A DNA stretch of 64,000 nt from the NCBI RefSeq assembly GCF_900098745.1, contig NZ_FQTT01000001.1, forward strand, positions 124,001 to 188,000. Reading direction: 5' to 3'. The translations under genes and the position numbers were made by a program. The DNA is from Actinomyces glycerinitolerans. Lineage in GTDB: Bacteria > Actinomycetota > Actinomycetes > Actinomycetales > Actinomycetaceae. Within the stretch, counting starts at the first letter, position 1, and the number at the start of each line of letters is the position of its first letter. The notes below the pieces were generated by a model. It did no database searches. It saw only the letters and a list, made by a program, of their open reading frames with translations, and was not told the origin of the DNA. Positions 52,446 to 61,550 of this stretch are shown piece by piece.

Positions 52446-53126
52446 GTGCCAACCTCTGATATCCATTCCGGTGAGAAGGCCGACGTCGAACCGATTCGGG
52501 TAGTCGTGGTCGACGACGAAGTCTACGTACTGCGTGCCCTGCAGGCCTACCTCAGCAAGTCCCCGCGGATACAGGTCCTCGGTGCCTTCGCCTCCGCAGC
52601 CGACGCGCTTCTCTTTCTACGGGGAACCCATGCCGACGTCGTCCTCACCGATGTGGCCATGCCCGGATTGGACGGCCTGGAGCTGTTGTCGCGATTGAAA
52701 CAGGAGTCTCCGAGCACGGCCGTCGTGGTGCTCACCGGTCTGGACGACGACACGGTCATGATGGATGCACTCGGCCGACACGCGAACGGATTCCTCCTCA
52801 AGAGCGCCGAACCGGATGACGTGGTCCGCGCCGTCTTCGCCGCTTACGACGGCGGGACTCCTCTGTCGCCGGATGCGGCATCCAAATTGGTCGCCAAACA
52901 CCTGCGCCCGGTGATGCCGGACCGAGCGCCCGGCATCACCGCGGCCGAGCAGGAAGTGCTCACCCTGTTGTGCGATGGCATGTCCAACGCGGAAATCGCG
53001 GACACGCTGGCTGTCGCGGAGAGCACCGTGAAGCGACACGTGTCCAGCCTGATGCATAAGTACGGGGTGAGCTCCCGGCTCCGCCTCGTCATCGCCGCCA
53101 ATAAGGCCGGCAGCCTGCCCCCGTGA
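52446..53126 (+). CDS. LuxR/NarL-type response regulator
   Basis: A 226-residue regulator. The receiver domain has VVVDDE, the phospho-accepting Asp in DVVLTDVAMPGLDG, and the Thr/Lys switch residues (VVLTG, FLLKS). The C-terminal LuxR helix-turn-helix is ITAAEQEVLTLLCDGMSNAE followed by IADTLAVAESTVKRHVSSLM. It is partner to the divergent kinase and probably activates the ABC operon that converges on it (53139-59278). Confidence 0.92.
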   Translation: MPTSDIHSGEKADVEPIRVVVVDDEVYVLRALQAYLSKSPRIQVLGAFASAADALLFLRGTHADVVLTDVAMPGLDGLELLSRLKQESPSTAVVVLTGLDDDTVMMDALGRHANGFLLKSAEPDDVVRAVFAAYDGGTPLSPDAASKLVAKHLRPVMPDRAPGITAAEQEVLTLLCDGMSNAEIADTLAVAESTVKRHVSSLMHKYGVSSRLRLVIAANKAGSLPP

Positions 53127-53138
53127 CATACTCGGGGC

Positions 53139-55631
53139 TCACTCCTGAGCAATCGCGGTCACGGGGGCTACCGATGCGGCACGGCTGCTGGGGCGCAGGG
53201 CAGCAAGCACGCCTACGGCTGCAGCCGCCAGCAGGATCGCCACCAGTGCGAGCCAAGGCACCCTCAGCACGAGCCCTGACCCGGTGCCGGCTCCCATGGC
53301 CGCGGCAACGCCCGCCAGGCCCATGACCGTCCCTAGGACGACTCCGATCAAGCCGCCCAGCAGCGAGGTCAGTACCGACTCGGTGATGAAAAGTCCCCCT
53401 ACCTGACGTCGTTGCACGCCAGTTGCGCGCAGTACACCGATCTCTCGGACCCGTTCCAGCACGCTCACATCAGTGGTGTTGGCCATGCCAGACAGGGCGA
53501 TCAGGAGTGTGAAGACCAGCACTACGGCGATAACCGCGATGATCCAATTGAGGTAATTGGTAAACGTGGCGCGGCCTGCTGCCGCGGTCGTGATGTAGTA
53601 GCCCTCTCCCTGTAGGAGTTGATGCACCTGCGAACCTGCCGCAGCGTTACTGCCGTCTCCGACGGTGCGCACCCACAGGGATGTCATTGTGGGATTGTCC
53701 CCGACCAGTTTCTTTGCGACCGCTGGCGTAATGACCGGCCCGAAGCCGCCCTCCTCCACGTGCACGTTCAACTCGGCACTGCCCGCAGGTCCTGTGAGCA
53801 TTACGGGCGTCCCTTCGGAAAGGTCGTAGATTCCTCCAACGATCAGTGTGTTGTCATCAAGCCCCTCCAACCCCGTATGAGAACGAATGACCGGAGTGAC
53901 TTCAGCTACATCCACTGCGGATACGGTGATCTCGTTGTCCGCCGTCGTTCCCGGAGAAATTCCCACATCGAAGGTCGGCACCAGGACCGTCCGGTCAACG
54001 CCATCCACGTTCTCTACCCGGGCGGCCAGTGCAGACGTATCAGCATCGGCGGGAATACCGCCGACCCGGATGTCTATGGGACTGCCGCTACTGATATATC
54101 CATCCATTGATGCCCGTACGCTGGCAATGCCGGTGACCAGAGTGGAGGCCACTGCCACGGAGACCAGCAGCGAGGCGGTGGTAGCGGCGGCGCGCCCCGG
54201 ATTGCGGGCCAGATTGCGGGTGGCGAGCTGCAGCACCGGCCGACGCGCACCGCCAGCGAGTCGCTCCGTGGCACGGCAGGCGCCGATAACCAGCAGCGGC
54301 AGTCCTACTAGCACACCCAGTACCAGAATCACTGCACCCGCCGCCGTGTACTCGATGACCCGCATCTGAATGCTCAATCCGGTAATGACCAAACCGATCA
54401 CGACTACCACCAGCCCCGCGATCGCACTGATCACGCGCCAACGGCTGAGCGAGCGATCATCGGCCACCTGCCCGGTCAGGGCCACCAGCGGCGAGACCCG
54501 GGTGGCGCGACGGGCCGGACGCAGCACCGCCACCAGCGTTACCACGGTGCCGATGAGTACCCCCAGTAGGAGCGAACGCCAAGAAACCGTGAAGTACTGC
54601 CGCTCCAAACCATCAATCAATCCTGCGCGTGACACCAACGCGGCCAATCCCACGCCGAGCCCGGCGCCCAGAACCGAGCCCACCAACCCGGTGATAAGCC
54701 CGGTACGGAGCACCGATCCGAGCACCTGACGGCGGGTCGCGCCGATGCATCGCAGCAGACCGGTCTGGCGCGCCTGCCGGGCAACCATCGTACTGAACGT
54801 CGTGGCGATCACGATCCCCGCAACCACGGCGCATACCGGCCCCAGCAGCTGGAACAGTGTCATCGTGAGCGAATCCACCGCACTCTGCTCGGAAGTCCGC
54901 ATGACTGCGATATCAGAAGCGGTGTAAACACTCGCGCCCGGCTGAGAAATCTGGGCAGCCTGCTCGACCGAATTCATGAGCGCCTCGGTGCTCGTGCCTG
55001 CCGCACCGGTCACGTAAAGGACCACAGGCGTATCCGGGACTCCGAGCAGCGTACGTTCTTCCGCGGTCGCGAAGACATACTCGCTAGCGGCACCGTGTCG
55101 GGTTATCTCAGCACCAGGCTCAATTATGCCCACAACCGTTGCAGTCGAGCTTGTTTCGGTGTCTGTGGCCGCTTTTTTGAAGGAGACGGTACTTCCAACT
55201 TCAAGGTCCTGGACCTGCGCGGCGGCCGGGGAGAGGGCGACCTCTCCCTCCTTGTCTGGCAGGCGGCCCGCCGTCAAGCGTATGCCGCCGCCTATCTCGG
55301 GCACCTCCAGCACGAAGACATGTGACACGTACGCGGAACCGGCCGGGTGATCAATCCACGTCGAACCTTCGATGTAGGGACGCACGCTGGCCACGCCGTC
55401 GGCGGCAGCGACGTCCTGGACTGCCTGTTGGGGCAGGGTCCCGTCCGTGGCGTCATCGTGACTGTCGGCGATGACGACCACATCGGCGTCGCCGACAGAG
55501 GCGCGAGCTGCCGCCGTCATCTGCGCGGTTGAGGAATCGGAGATGATGAGGCTTACAACGATGAGCGCCGCGCTCATGGCGACCGCCACCAGGGCGGCCA
55601 CGGTACGGCGCAAGTCGAGCATGGCGGGCAT
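53139..55631 (-). CDS. FtsX/MacB-like ABC permease (paralogue A)
   Basis: An 830-residue permease with the layout of large actinobacterial FtsX-type exporters: an N-terminal helix (LRRTVAALVAVAMSAALIVV), a large extracellular domain, three helices, a mid-protein repeat of the same unit (VLQLATRNLARNPGRAAATT), and three C-terminal helices. Both halves carry the FtsX core. Its start shares one base with the ATPase stop. It is a close paralogue of the protein at 56810-59278 and probably uses the same ATPase. Role: export or removal of an amphipathic compound or lipid; unproven. Confidence 0.88.
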   Translation of the reverse strand: MPAMLDLRRTVAALVAVAMSAALIVVSLIISDSSTAQMTAAARASVGDADVVVIADSHDDATDGTLPQQAVQDVAAADGVASVRPYIEGSTWIDHPAGSAYVSHVFVLEVPEIGGGIRLTAGRLPDKEGEVALSPAAAQVQDLEVGSTVSFKKAATDTETSSTATVVGIIEPGAEITRHGAASEYVFATAEERTLLGVPDTPVVLYVTGAAGTSTEALMNSVEQAAQISQPGASVYTASDIAVMRTSEQSAVDSLTMTLFQLLGPVCAVVAGIVIATTFSTMVARQARQTGLLRCIGATRRQVLGSVLRTGLITGLVGSVLGAGLGVGLAALVSRAGLIDGLERQYFTVSWRSLLLGVLIGTVVTLVAVLRPARRATRVSPLVALTGQVADDRSLSRWRVISAIAGLVVVVIGLVITGLSIQMRVIEYTAAGAVILVLGVLVGLPLLVIGACRATERLAGGARRPVLQLATRNLARNPGRAAATTASLLVSVAVASTLVTGIASVRASMDGYISSGSPIDIRVGGIPADADTSALAARVENVDGVDRTVLVPTFDVGISPGTTADNEITVSAVDVAEVTPVIRSHTGLEGLDDNTLIVGGIYDLSEGTPVMLTGPAGSAELNVHVEEGGFGPVITPAVAKKLVGDNPTMTSLWVRTVGDGSNAAAGSQVHQLLQGEGYYITTAAAGRATFTNYLNWIIAVIAVVLVFTLLIALSGMANTTDVSVLERVREIGVLRATGVQRRQVGGLFITESVLTSLLGGLIGVVLGTVMGLAGVAAAMGAGTGSGLVLRVPWLALVAILLAAAAVGVLAALRPSSRAASVAPVTAIAQE

Positions 55632-56419
55632 CAGCGCACCCCCTGCATGGCGGCCGCCGGGGCGGCGTGCTGGCCGGCGGGGCGGGCGACCGCGTCGTCG
55701 CCGACGATCCGCCCGTCCCGCAGCCGGACGATCCGGTTGGTGGCCCCGGCCGCGTTCTGATCATGGGTGACCATGACCACCGTCTGTCCCAGGGCCTCGC
55801 ACATGCGTGCCAGCGTCTCCAGCAGGGAGGCGGCCGAGGCACTGTCCAGGGCGCCGGTGGGCTCGTCGGCGAAGATGACTTCCGGCCGCCCCACCAGAGC
55901 GCGGGCCACCGCCACGCGCTGCTGCTGGCCGCCGGACAGCTCGCTGGGCCGGTGCTCCAGCCGGTCGCCGATCCCCAGGGAGTCGATGACGGCGTTGTAC
56001 CAGTCCCGCTCGGGCTTGCGGTGAGCGAGCCGCAGCGGCAGCAGGATGTTTTCCTCCGCGGTCAGTTGCGGCAGCAGGTTGAAGGCCTGGAAGACGAAGC
56101 CGAGCTGGTCGCGGCGCACCGCCGTCAGCTGCCGGTCGTTCATTCGAGCCAGGTCCTTCCCGGCGATGAACACGCTGCCGGAGTTCGGGGTGTCCAGGCC
56201 GGCCAGGCAGTGCAGCAGGGTGGACTTGCCCGAACCGGACGGCCCCATGACGGCGACGAACTGGCCCCGGCTGACGGCCAGGGAGACCTGGTCCAGAGCG
56301 GTGACCTGCGCGCCGCCGGTGCCGTAGATCTTGGTGAGCATCCTGGCCTCAACCACCCGCGGCGCGGCGGGGTCGGCACCGGACAGGCCCAGGTATGTGG
56401 ATTCGGTGGGGACGGACAT
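55631..56419 (-). CDS. MacB/LolD-type ABC ATP-binding protein
   Basis: A 262-residue ATPase. The Walker A is GPSGSGKST, the Q-loop FVFQAFNLLPQL, the signature ELSGGQQQRVAVARAL, the Walker B VIFADEPTGALD and the H-loop VTHD. All motifs fit the MacB/LolD (o228) class that partners FtsX-like permeases. It is placed between two paralogous permeases on the same strand and coupled to the downstream one. The ATG at 56417-56419 has GGAGG upstream. Confidence 0.93.
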   Translation of the reverse strand: MSVPTESTYLGLSGADPAAPRVVEARMLTKIYGTGGAQVTALDQVSLAVSRGQFVAVMGPSGSGKSTLLHCLAGLDTPNSGSVFIAGKDLARMNDRQLTAVRRDQLGFVFQAFNLLPQLTAEENILLPLRLAHRKPERDWYNAVIDSLGIGDRLEHRPSELSGGQQQRVAVARALVGRPEVIFADEPTGALDSASAASLLETLARMCEALGQTVVMVTHDQNAAGATNRIVRLRDGRIVGDDAVARPAGQHAAPAAAMQGVR

Positions 56420-56745
56420 CGGGGGGTTCCTCCGTAACGGATTGCTTTGGCTGACGTGATCAACGCTAGAATCCCAAGAATCCGTTGGAAATCCGCTGAA
56501 AGTCGGAACTTTTGACTGCCCGCGGACGAAAGTTCCAGCCCCGTCTACTACCTCCGCACCACCCCCGTCTCACCCTCCAGGACGAGACCACGGTCACACC
56601 GACTCGGGGTAATCCCTGACTTCGGCATACTCTGTACGAGCCGCGGCCCGCAGTAGGGACTAAAACGAGTGGGCCACCCAGAATGATGCTCCGGAACCGG
56701 CATAAGCGAGTCTTCCACGTCGAGTCGGCGCTGACCGAAACAACG
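56420..56745. other. Upstream region of the ABC ATPase
   Basis: No gene is supported. AATCC (GGATT on the coding strand) occurs at 56470, 56479 and 56490, 51-71 bp upstream of the ATPase start; this could be a response-regulator binding cluster. The rest is unremarkable up to the terminator of the upstream permease gene. Confidence 0.35.
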
Positions 56746-56782
56746 TGACTGCGCCACCCGCTCGGTGCGGGTGGCGCAGTCA
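56746..56782 (-). terminator. Perfect 16-bp stem terminator after permease B
   Basis: TGACTGCGCCACCCGC (56746-56761) pairs perfectly with GCGGGTGGCGCAGTCA (56767-56782) around 5 nt. On the reverse strand a CGTTGTTT run follows. It separates the second permease from the ATPase transcription unit. Confidence 0.85.
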
Positions 56783-56809
56783 AATGCATTGGCGAGGCCG
56801 GGCCGAGCG

Positions 56810-59278
56810 CTACTCCTGCGCCAGCGCGCTCACGGGGGCGACGGCGGCGGCGCGGCCGGCGGGACGCAGCGCCGCGAGCACGCCGATGGCCGCGGCGGCC
56901 AGCAGAATCCCGACCAGTCCCGCCCAGGGCACCTGCAACACCAGACTGTCTACGGCGTCGAGCCCGAACACGGCAACCACGGCCGCCATGCCGCACACCG
57001 TTCCCACAGCCGCCCCGAGCAGCCCGCCCAGCAGGGAGGTGAGCACCGCCTCGGTGATGAACAGTCGCCGCACCTGGCCGCGCTGCACCCCGGTGGCGCG
57101 CAGCACCCCGATCTCCCGGAAGCGCTCCAGCACGCTCACGTCGGTGGTGTTGGCCAGCCCGGACAGGGTGATCAGCAGGGTGAAGGCCAGCACCGCCACA
57201 ATGATGGTGACAATGCGGTTGACCTCGTTGTTGAAGCTCACGCGCTCGGTGGCGGAGGTGCTGACCACCAGGTCGGGGCGCTGAAGCACGTCGCGCACCG
57301 AGTCGACCACGCTCGTGTCGGTGCCGTCCCCGGTGGTGCGCACCCACAGGGACAACGCCGTCGGTTCCTGTCCCGCCAGCTCCTCGGCGACCGCCGGGGT
57401 CACTACCGGCCCGAGGCCGGCCTCGGCCACGTGCACGGTCAACTCCGCGCTCCCATGGGAGCCGGTGAGGGTGACGGCCGTGCCCTCGGCCAGACCGTAG
57501 TCGTTGGCCAGGACAAGGGTGTGGTCGTCCAGCCCCTCCAGGCCCTTGTCGGAACGCACCACCGGGGCGGCCGCGGCCGGGTCCACCGCGGACACGGTGA
57601 TCTCGTCGGCCTCGTAGGCGCTCGGGGTGATGCCCACGTCCAGTAGCGGGACCACCGCCGCCTGTTCCACGCCGTCGGCACTCTTGGCCCGGGCGGCCAG
57701 CGCCGCAGCCTCGTCGGCGGCGACGATCCCGTCCACCCGGATGTCGACCGGCGCGCTGGCGCCGAGCAGGGCGCTCATGGAGGCGTTGACGCTGGCAATG
57801 CCGGACAGGAGTGTGGCTCCGACCGTGACCGTGACCAGCAGGGAGGCGGTGGTAGCGGCGGCGCGCCCCGGGTTGCGGGCCAGATTGCGGGCGGCCAACT
57901 GCAGCACGGGCCGACGGGCACCGCCACCGAGCCACTCCACCAGTCGGGCACCGCCGACGACGAGCAGCGGCAGCCCCGCCAGCACGCCCAGCACCAGGAG
58001 CACCGCGCCCACGGCCGTGTAGACAACCACCTGCGCCCACATACTCAGCCAGGTGATGCCCAGACCGATCAGGGCCACCACCACCCCGGCCGCGGCGGTC
58101 CGCATCCGACGACGGCTGAGCGAGCGCTCGTCGGCCACCTGCCCGGTCAGGGCCACCAGCGGGGATACGCGGGTCGCCTGCCGGGCCGGGCGCACCACCG
58201 CCACCAGCGTCACCGCGGTGCTGAGCACCACCGCCAGCACTATCGTCTGCCGGTTGACGGTGAGATAGCGCGCTTCCAGGCCGTCCACCAGCCCGGAGCG
58301 GGTCAACAGGGCGGCCAGCTCCACGCCCAGGATAGTGCCCACCACCGAGCCCGCCAGGCCGGTGGCCAGGGCGCTGCGCAGCACCGAACCGAACACCTGG
58401 GCACGGCCCGCGCCGATACAGCGCAGCAGCCCGGTCTGCCGGGCCTGCCGCGCCACCAGGGTGGAGAAGGTCGTGGCAATCACGATCCCGGCCACCACCG
58501 CGCACACCGGGCCGAGCAGCTGCAACAGCATCTGCGTGGTGGAGTTCATGTCACCCATGTTTGACGCGCGCATCATCACGATGTCTGAGGCGGAGTAGAC
58601 GCTCGCGTCCAGGCCGACCGCGTCGAGGGCCTGTGAGACGGAGTCCATGAGGTCCTGCGTGCTCGTACCCGAGGTGGCACTCGCGTAAAGGGCCGCCGGG
58701 GCCGTCGACAGCCCCAGGGCGGCGCGTTCGTCGGCGGTGGCGAAGATGTACTGCTCAGCGGTGCTCCAACGGGTGATCTCCGGGCCGGGGGCGATCACAC
58801 CCACCACGGCCGCGGTGGTGGGGGCGGCAACCGGGTCTTCCTTGAGCGCCATGGCACTGCCAACCGCGACGTCCTGCTCAGCGACCGAGGGCGAGACCGC
58901 AATTTCTCCCTCCTTCTGCGGCAGGCGCCCCTCGACCAGGCGGGTGCCGCCGGACGGTGACGGCACGTCCAGCACGTAGGTGAACTCGGTGCCGCCGCCG
59001 CTGCCCATGCGGTCGATCCAGATGGTTCCCTCCGTGTAGCTGCGCACGCCGGCCACGCCGGAGGCCGCCGACACGGTGCCGGCGGCCTCCTCGGACAGTT
59101 CCCCGCCCCACTCGGGCAGGATGACGACGTCGGCGTCCCCCACGCTGGCGCGGGCGGCGGCGGTCATCTGGGTGGCAGCGGTGTCGGAGATGATGAAGCT
59201 GAAGACGATCAGGGCCGCACTCATGGCCACCGCCACCAGGGCGGCCAGGGTGCGGCGCAGGTCGAGCATGGCGGGCAT
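56810..59278 (-). CDS. FtsX/MacB-like ABC permease (paralogue B)
   Basis: An 822-residue permease closely related to paralogue A: the first 19 residues differ at two positions (LRRTLAALVAVAMSAALIVF versus LRRTVAALVAVAMSAALIVV), and the mid-protein unit VLQLAARNLARNPGRAAATT is nearly identical. The extracellular domains differ more. It has its own terminator, so it is a separate transcription unit, without an ATPase of its own. It arose by duplication and probably widens the specificity of the shared ATPase. Confidence 0.88.
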   Translation of the reverse strand: MPAMLDLRRTLAALVAVAMSAALIVFSFIISDTAATQMTAAARASVGDADVVILPEWGGELSEEAAGTVSAASGVAGVRSYTEGTIWIDRMGSGGGTEFTYVLDVPSPSGGTRLVEGRLPQKEGEIAVSPSVAEQDVAVGSAMALKEDPVAAPTTAAVVGVIAPGPEITRWSTAEQYIFATADERAALGLSTAPAALYASATSGTSTQDLMDSVSQALDAVGLDASVYSASDIVMMRASNMGDMNSTTQMLLQLLGPVCAVVAGIVIATTFSTLVARQARQTGLLRCIGAGRAQVFGSVLRSALATGLAGSVVGTILGVELAALLTRSGLVDGLEARYLTVNRQTIVLAVVLSTAVTLVAVVRPARQATRVSPLVALTGQVADERSLSRRRMRTAAAGVVVALIGLGITWLSMWAQVVVYTAVGAVLLVLGVLAGLPLLVVGGARLVEWLGGGARRPVLQLAARNLARNPGRAAATTASLLVTVTVGATLLSGIASVNASMSALLGASAPVDIRVDGIVAADEAAALAARAKSADGVEQAAVVPLLDVGITPSAYEADEITVSAVDPAAAAPVVRSDKGLEGLDDHTLVLANDYGLAEGTAVTLTGSHGSAELTVHVAEAGLGPVVTPAVAEELAGQEPTALSLWVRTTGDGTDTSVVDSVRDVLQRPDLVVSTSATERVSFNNEVNRIVTIIVAVLAFTLLITLSGLANTTDVSVLERFREIGVLRATGVQRGQVRRLFITEAVLTSLLGGLLGAAVGTVCGMAAVVAVFGLDAVDSLVLQVPWAGLVGILLAAAAIGVLAALRPAGRAAAVAPVSALAQE

Positions 59279-59537
59279 GGGTGGGGCTCCTTCGCTTGGG
59301 TTCCGACCGCATCCGGACGGCTGAGACTCACGCTACGAACCACCCGCAAGACCCGAAACCTCACTTCGACGGATCTTTTCGGGGTCCTGCGGTACCAAAG
59401 CCTCACCGCCGCCTACGACCTTCGGCCCGCGCATGCTCCTCCTGCGGTAGGAGTCCGCGCCCCGTCCGCCACGGTAATCGGGTGTCCTTCGGCCCCGTCG
59501 GAGCCGGAAGCGCGCGACATCCGTCTACCCTCGTGCC

Positions 59538-60371
59538 ATGAGCAGCAATGCCGGTTCCTCCCCCACGTCCCCCGCAGCGGAGCGCCGTTGGCGCGACGAC
59601 CTGCACCTGGCGCACACCATCGCCGACCAGGTGGACCCGCTCACTCAGGCACACTTCGACGCCCAGGACTTCGAGGTGGAGACCAAACCCGACCTGACCC
59701 CCGTGACCGCGGCCGACCGTGAGACCGAGCGCCTGATCCGTGACTACCTGGCCCGCGCCCGCACCCGCGACTCCGTGCTCGGAGAGGAGTTCGGCACCAC
59801 TGGCCACTCCCCCCGCCAGTGGGTGATCGACCCGATCGACGGGACCAAGAACTTCGTGCGGGGCGTGCCCGTGTGGGCCACGCTCATCAGCCTGGTTGAG
59901 GACGGCGAGGTCGTCGTCGGCCTGGCCTCCGCGCCCGCGCTCGGGCGGCGCTGGTGGGCGGTGCGGGGCGGCGGCGCCTGGACCGGCCGTTCCCTGGCCT
60001 CGGCCCGCCGCCTGCACGTATCCAGCGTGGCGAGCCTGGAGGACGCCTCCCTGTCCTACTCCTCGCTGTCCGGCTGGGCCGAGCGGCGGCGGCTGCGCGG
60101 CATGCTGTCGCTGATGCAGGCCTGCTGGCGCACCCGCGCCTACGGGGACTTCTGGTCCTACATGCTCCTGGCCGAGGGCGCGGTGGATCTGGCCGCCGAG
60201 CCGGAACTGGAACTGTACGACATGGGCGCCCTGGTGCCGATCGTGGAGGAGGCGGGCGGACGCTTCACCTCCCTGTCCGGCGAGCCGGGCCCCTGGGGCG
60301 GCAGCGCCGTCGCCACCAACACCCTGCTGCATGAGGCGGTCCTGGAGCGCCTGTCGGCCGAGACCGACTGA
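59538..60371 (+). CDS. hisN: Histidinol-phosphatase (inositol-monophosphatase fold)
   Basis: A 277-residue enzyme of the IMPase superfamily that in actinobacteria dephosphorylates histidinol phosphate. Metal-binding motifs are the Glu-Glu of VLGEEFG and DPIDGTKNF. The late motif ELYDMGALVPIVEEAGGRFT is typical of HisN. ATG 59538 is the first good start. In many actinobacteria this gene lies near aroA-rsgA, from which it is separated here by about 30 kb. Confidence 0.88.
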   Translation: MSSNAGSSPTSPAAERRWRDDLHLAHTIADQVDPLTQAHFDAQDFEVETKPDLTPVTAADRETERLIRDYLARARTRDSVLGEEFGTTGHSPRQWVIDPIDGTKNFVRGVPVWATLISLVEDGEVVVGLASAPALGRRWWAVRGGGAWTGRSLASARRLHVSSVASLEDASLSYSSLSGWAERRRLRGMLSLMQACWRTRAYGDFWSYMLLAEGAVDLAAEPELELYDMGALVPIVEEAGGRFTSLSGEPGPWGGSAVATNTLLHEAVLERLSAETD

Positions 60372-60551
60372 CCCGGGCGACGACGCCGGGCGGGCCGCGG
60401 TCCGACGCGTACCGGGGCGCCGTCGTCGGGCGGCGGAGCGTGGGGCCTGGCCCGGTCGTGCTGAGGCCGGTTCCACACGCGCGGATGCGCACGGGACGGG
60501 CCATGCCCGGTAGCCTCTCAGGAAACACCGCACCCGATCGCTGGGAGCCTC

Positions 60552-61415
60552 ATGAACTGGCTGCACGCCGTCATCCTCGGCATCGTCGAGGGCATCACCG
60601 AGTTCCTGCCCGTGTCCTCCACCGGGCACCTGAACATCGTTGAGAAGCTACTGCACTACGACATCGACTCCGTGGGCATGACCGCCTTCACCGCCGTCAT
60701 CCAGGTGGGCGCCATCCTGGCCGCCGTCGTCTACTTCTGGAGCGACATCGTGCGCATTGTGACCGCCTGGTTCAAGGGCTTGGCCGACGCCGAGGCGCGC
60801 ACCGACCCCGACTACACGCTCGGCTGGGGCATCATCCTCGGCTCAATCCCGGTGGCCGTGGTGGGCCTGTTGTTCAAGGACTTCATCGAGGTGACCGCCC
60901 GCTCCCTGTGGGTTATCGCGGGGGCACTGATCCTGTGGTCGGGTGTCATGTGGCTGGCCGACCGGCGCAGCGACGGGCCGACCGGAGCCGCCCACACCTC
61001 TTCGGGCAAGGGCATGCGCGAGGTGTCCCTCAAGGACGCCCTGATCATCGGCGGCTTTCAGGCGCTGGCGCCCGTGTTCCCGGGTATCTCCCGCTCGGGC
61101 GCCACCATCTCCGCAGGACTGTTTCTGCGCTTCGACCGGGTCACCGCCACGCGGCTGTCCTTCTTCATGGGCATCCCGGCGCTGCTGGCCGCCGGCGCCC
61201 TGGAGGCGGTCACCGCCGCCGGGGACATCTCCGCGACGGTCGGCTGGGGGGCAACGGCGATCGCCACGATCGTGTCCGGCCTGGTGGCCTACGCGACGAT
61301 CGCCTGGCTGCTCCGCTTCGTCTCCTCCAACAAGTTCACCGGCTTTCTCATCTACCGCGTGCTGCTGGGTCTGCTGATCATCGTGCTGGTGGCCAGCGGC
61401 ACCATCGCCGCCTGA
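60552..61415 (+). CDS. uppP: Undecaprenyl-diphosphatase (UppP/BacA)
   Basis: A 287-residue, eight-helix membrane phosphatase that recycles the lipid carrier for peptidoglycan synthesis and confers bacitracin tolerance. The two catalytic signatures are present: GITEFLPVSSTGHLNI near the N-terminus and FPGISRSGATISAGLFLR in the middle. ATG 60552 has CTGGGAG upstream. Confidence 0.95.
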   Translation: MNWLHAVILGIVEGITEFLPVSSTGHLNIVEKLLHYDIDSVGMTAFTAVIQVGAILAAVVYFWSDIVRIVTAWFKGLADAEARTDPDYTLGWGIILGSIPVAVVGLLFKDFIEVTARSLWVIAGALILWSGVMWLADRRSDGPTGAAHTSSGKGMREVSLKDALIIGGFQALAPVFPGISRSGATISAGLFLRFDRVTATRLSFFMGIPALLAAGALEAVTAAGDISATVGWGATAIATIVSGLVAYATIAWLLRFVSSNKFTGFLIYRVLLGLLIIVLVASGTIAA

Positions 61416-61459
61416 CGTCGGGTGGCGGTAGAAGTCACACCGGCGAGGCAGGCGCCGTT

Positions 61460-61477
61460 AATACCCCCTGGGGTATT
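61460..61477 (+). promoter_or_regulatory. CsoR/CstR-type operator
   Basis: AATACCCC-CT-GGGGTATT is the canonical CsoR-family operator (inverted repeat with a G/C-rich centre). It is 74 bp upstream of the CoA-disulfide reductase start. A CsoR-family gene is the second in the operon. Confidence 0.85.
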
Positions 61478-61550
61478 GTCGCGCGCAGGTGGTCGCCCGG
61501 AATGGGCGCCGAATGCTGCACCACGGCACGACGACGCGAAAGGCACGACG

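Noticed and set aside
56466-58505. 679-codon reverse-strand frame overlapping permease B
   Set aside because: It is a different frame from the clearly conserved FtsX-type permease, Gly/Arg-rich and without motifs.
29115-59537. Prophage or integrative element
   Set aside because: No integrase, relaxase, phage structural gene or clear attachment repeats were found; only dead restriction genes and a toxin-antitoxin pair hint at mobility.
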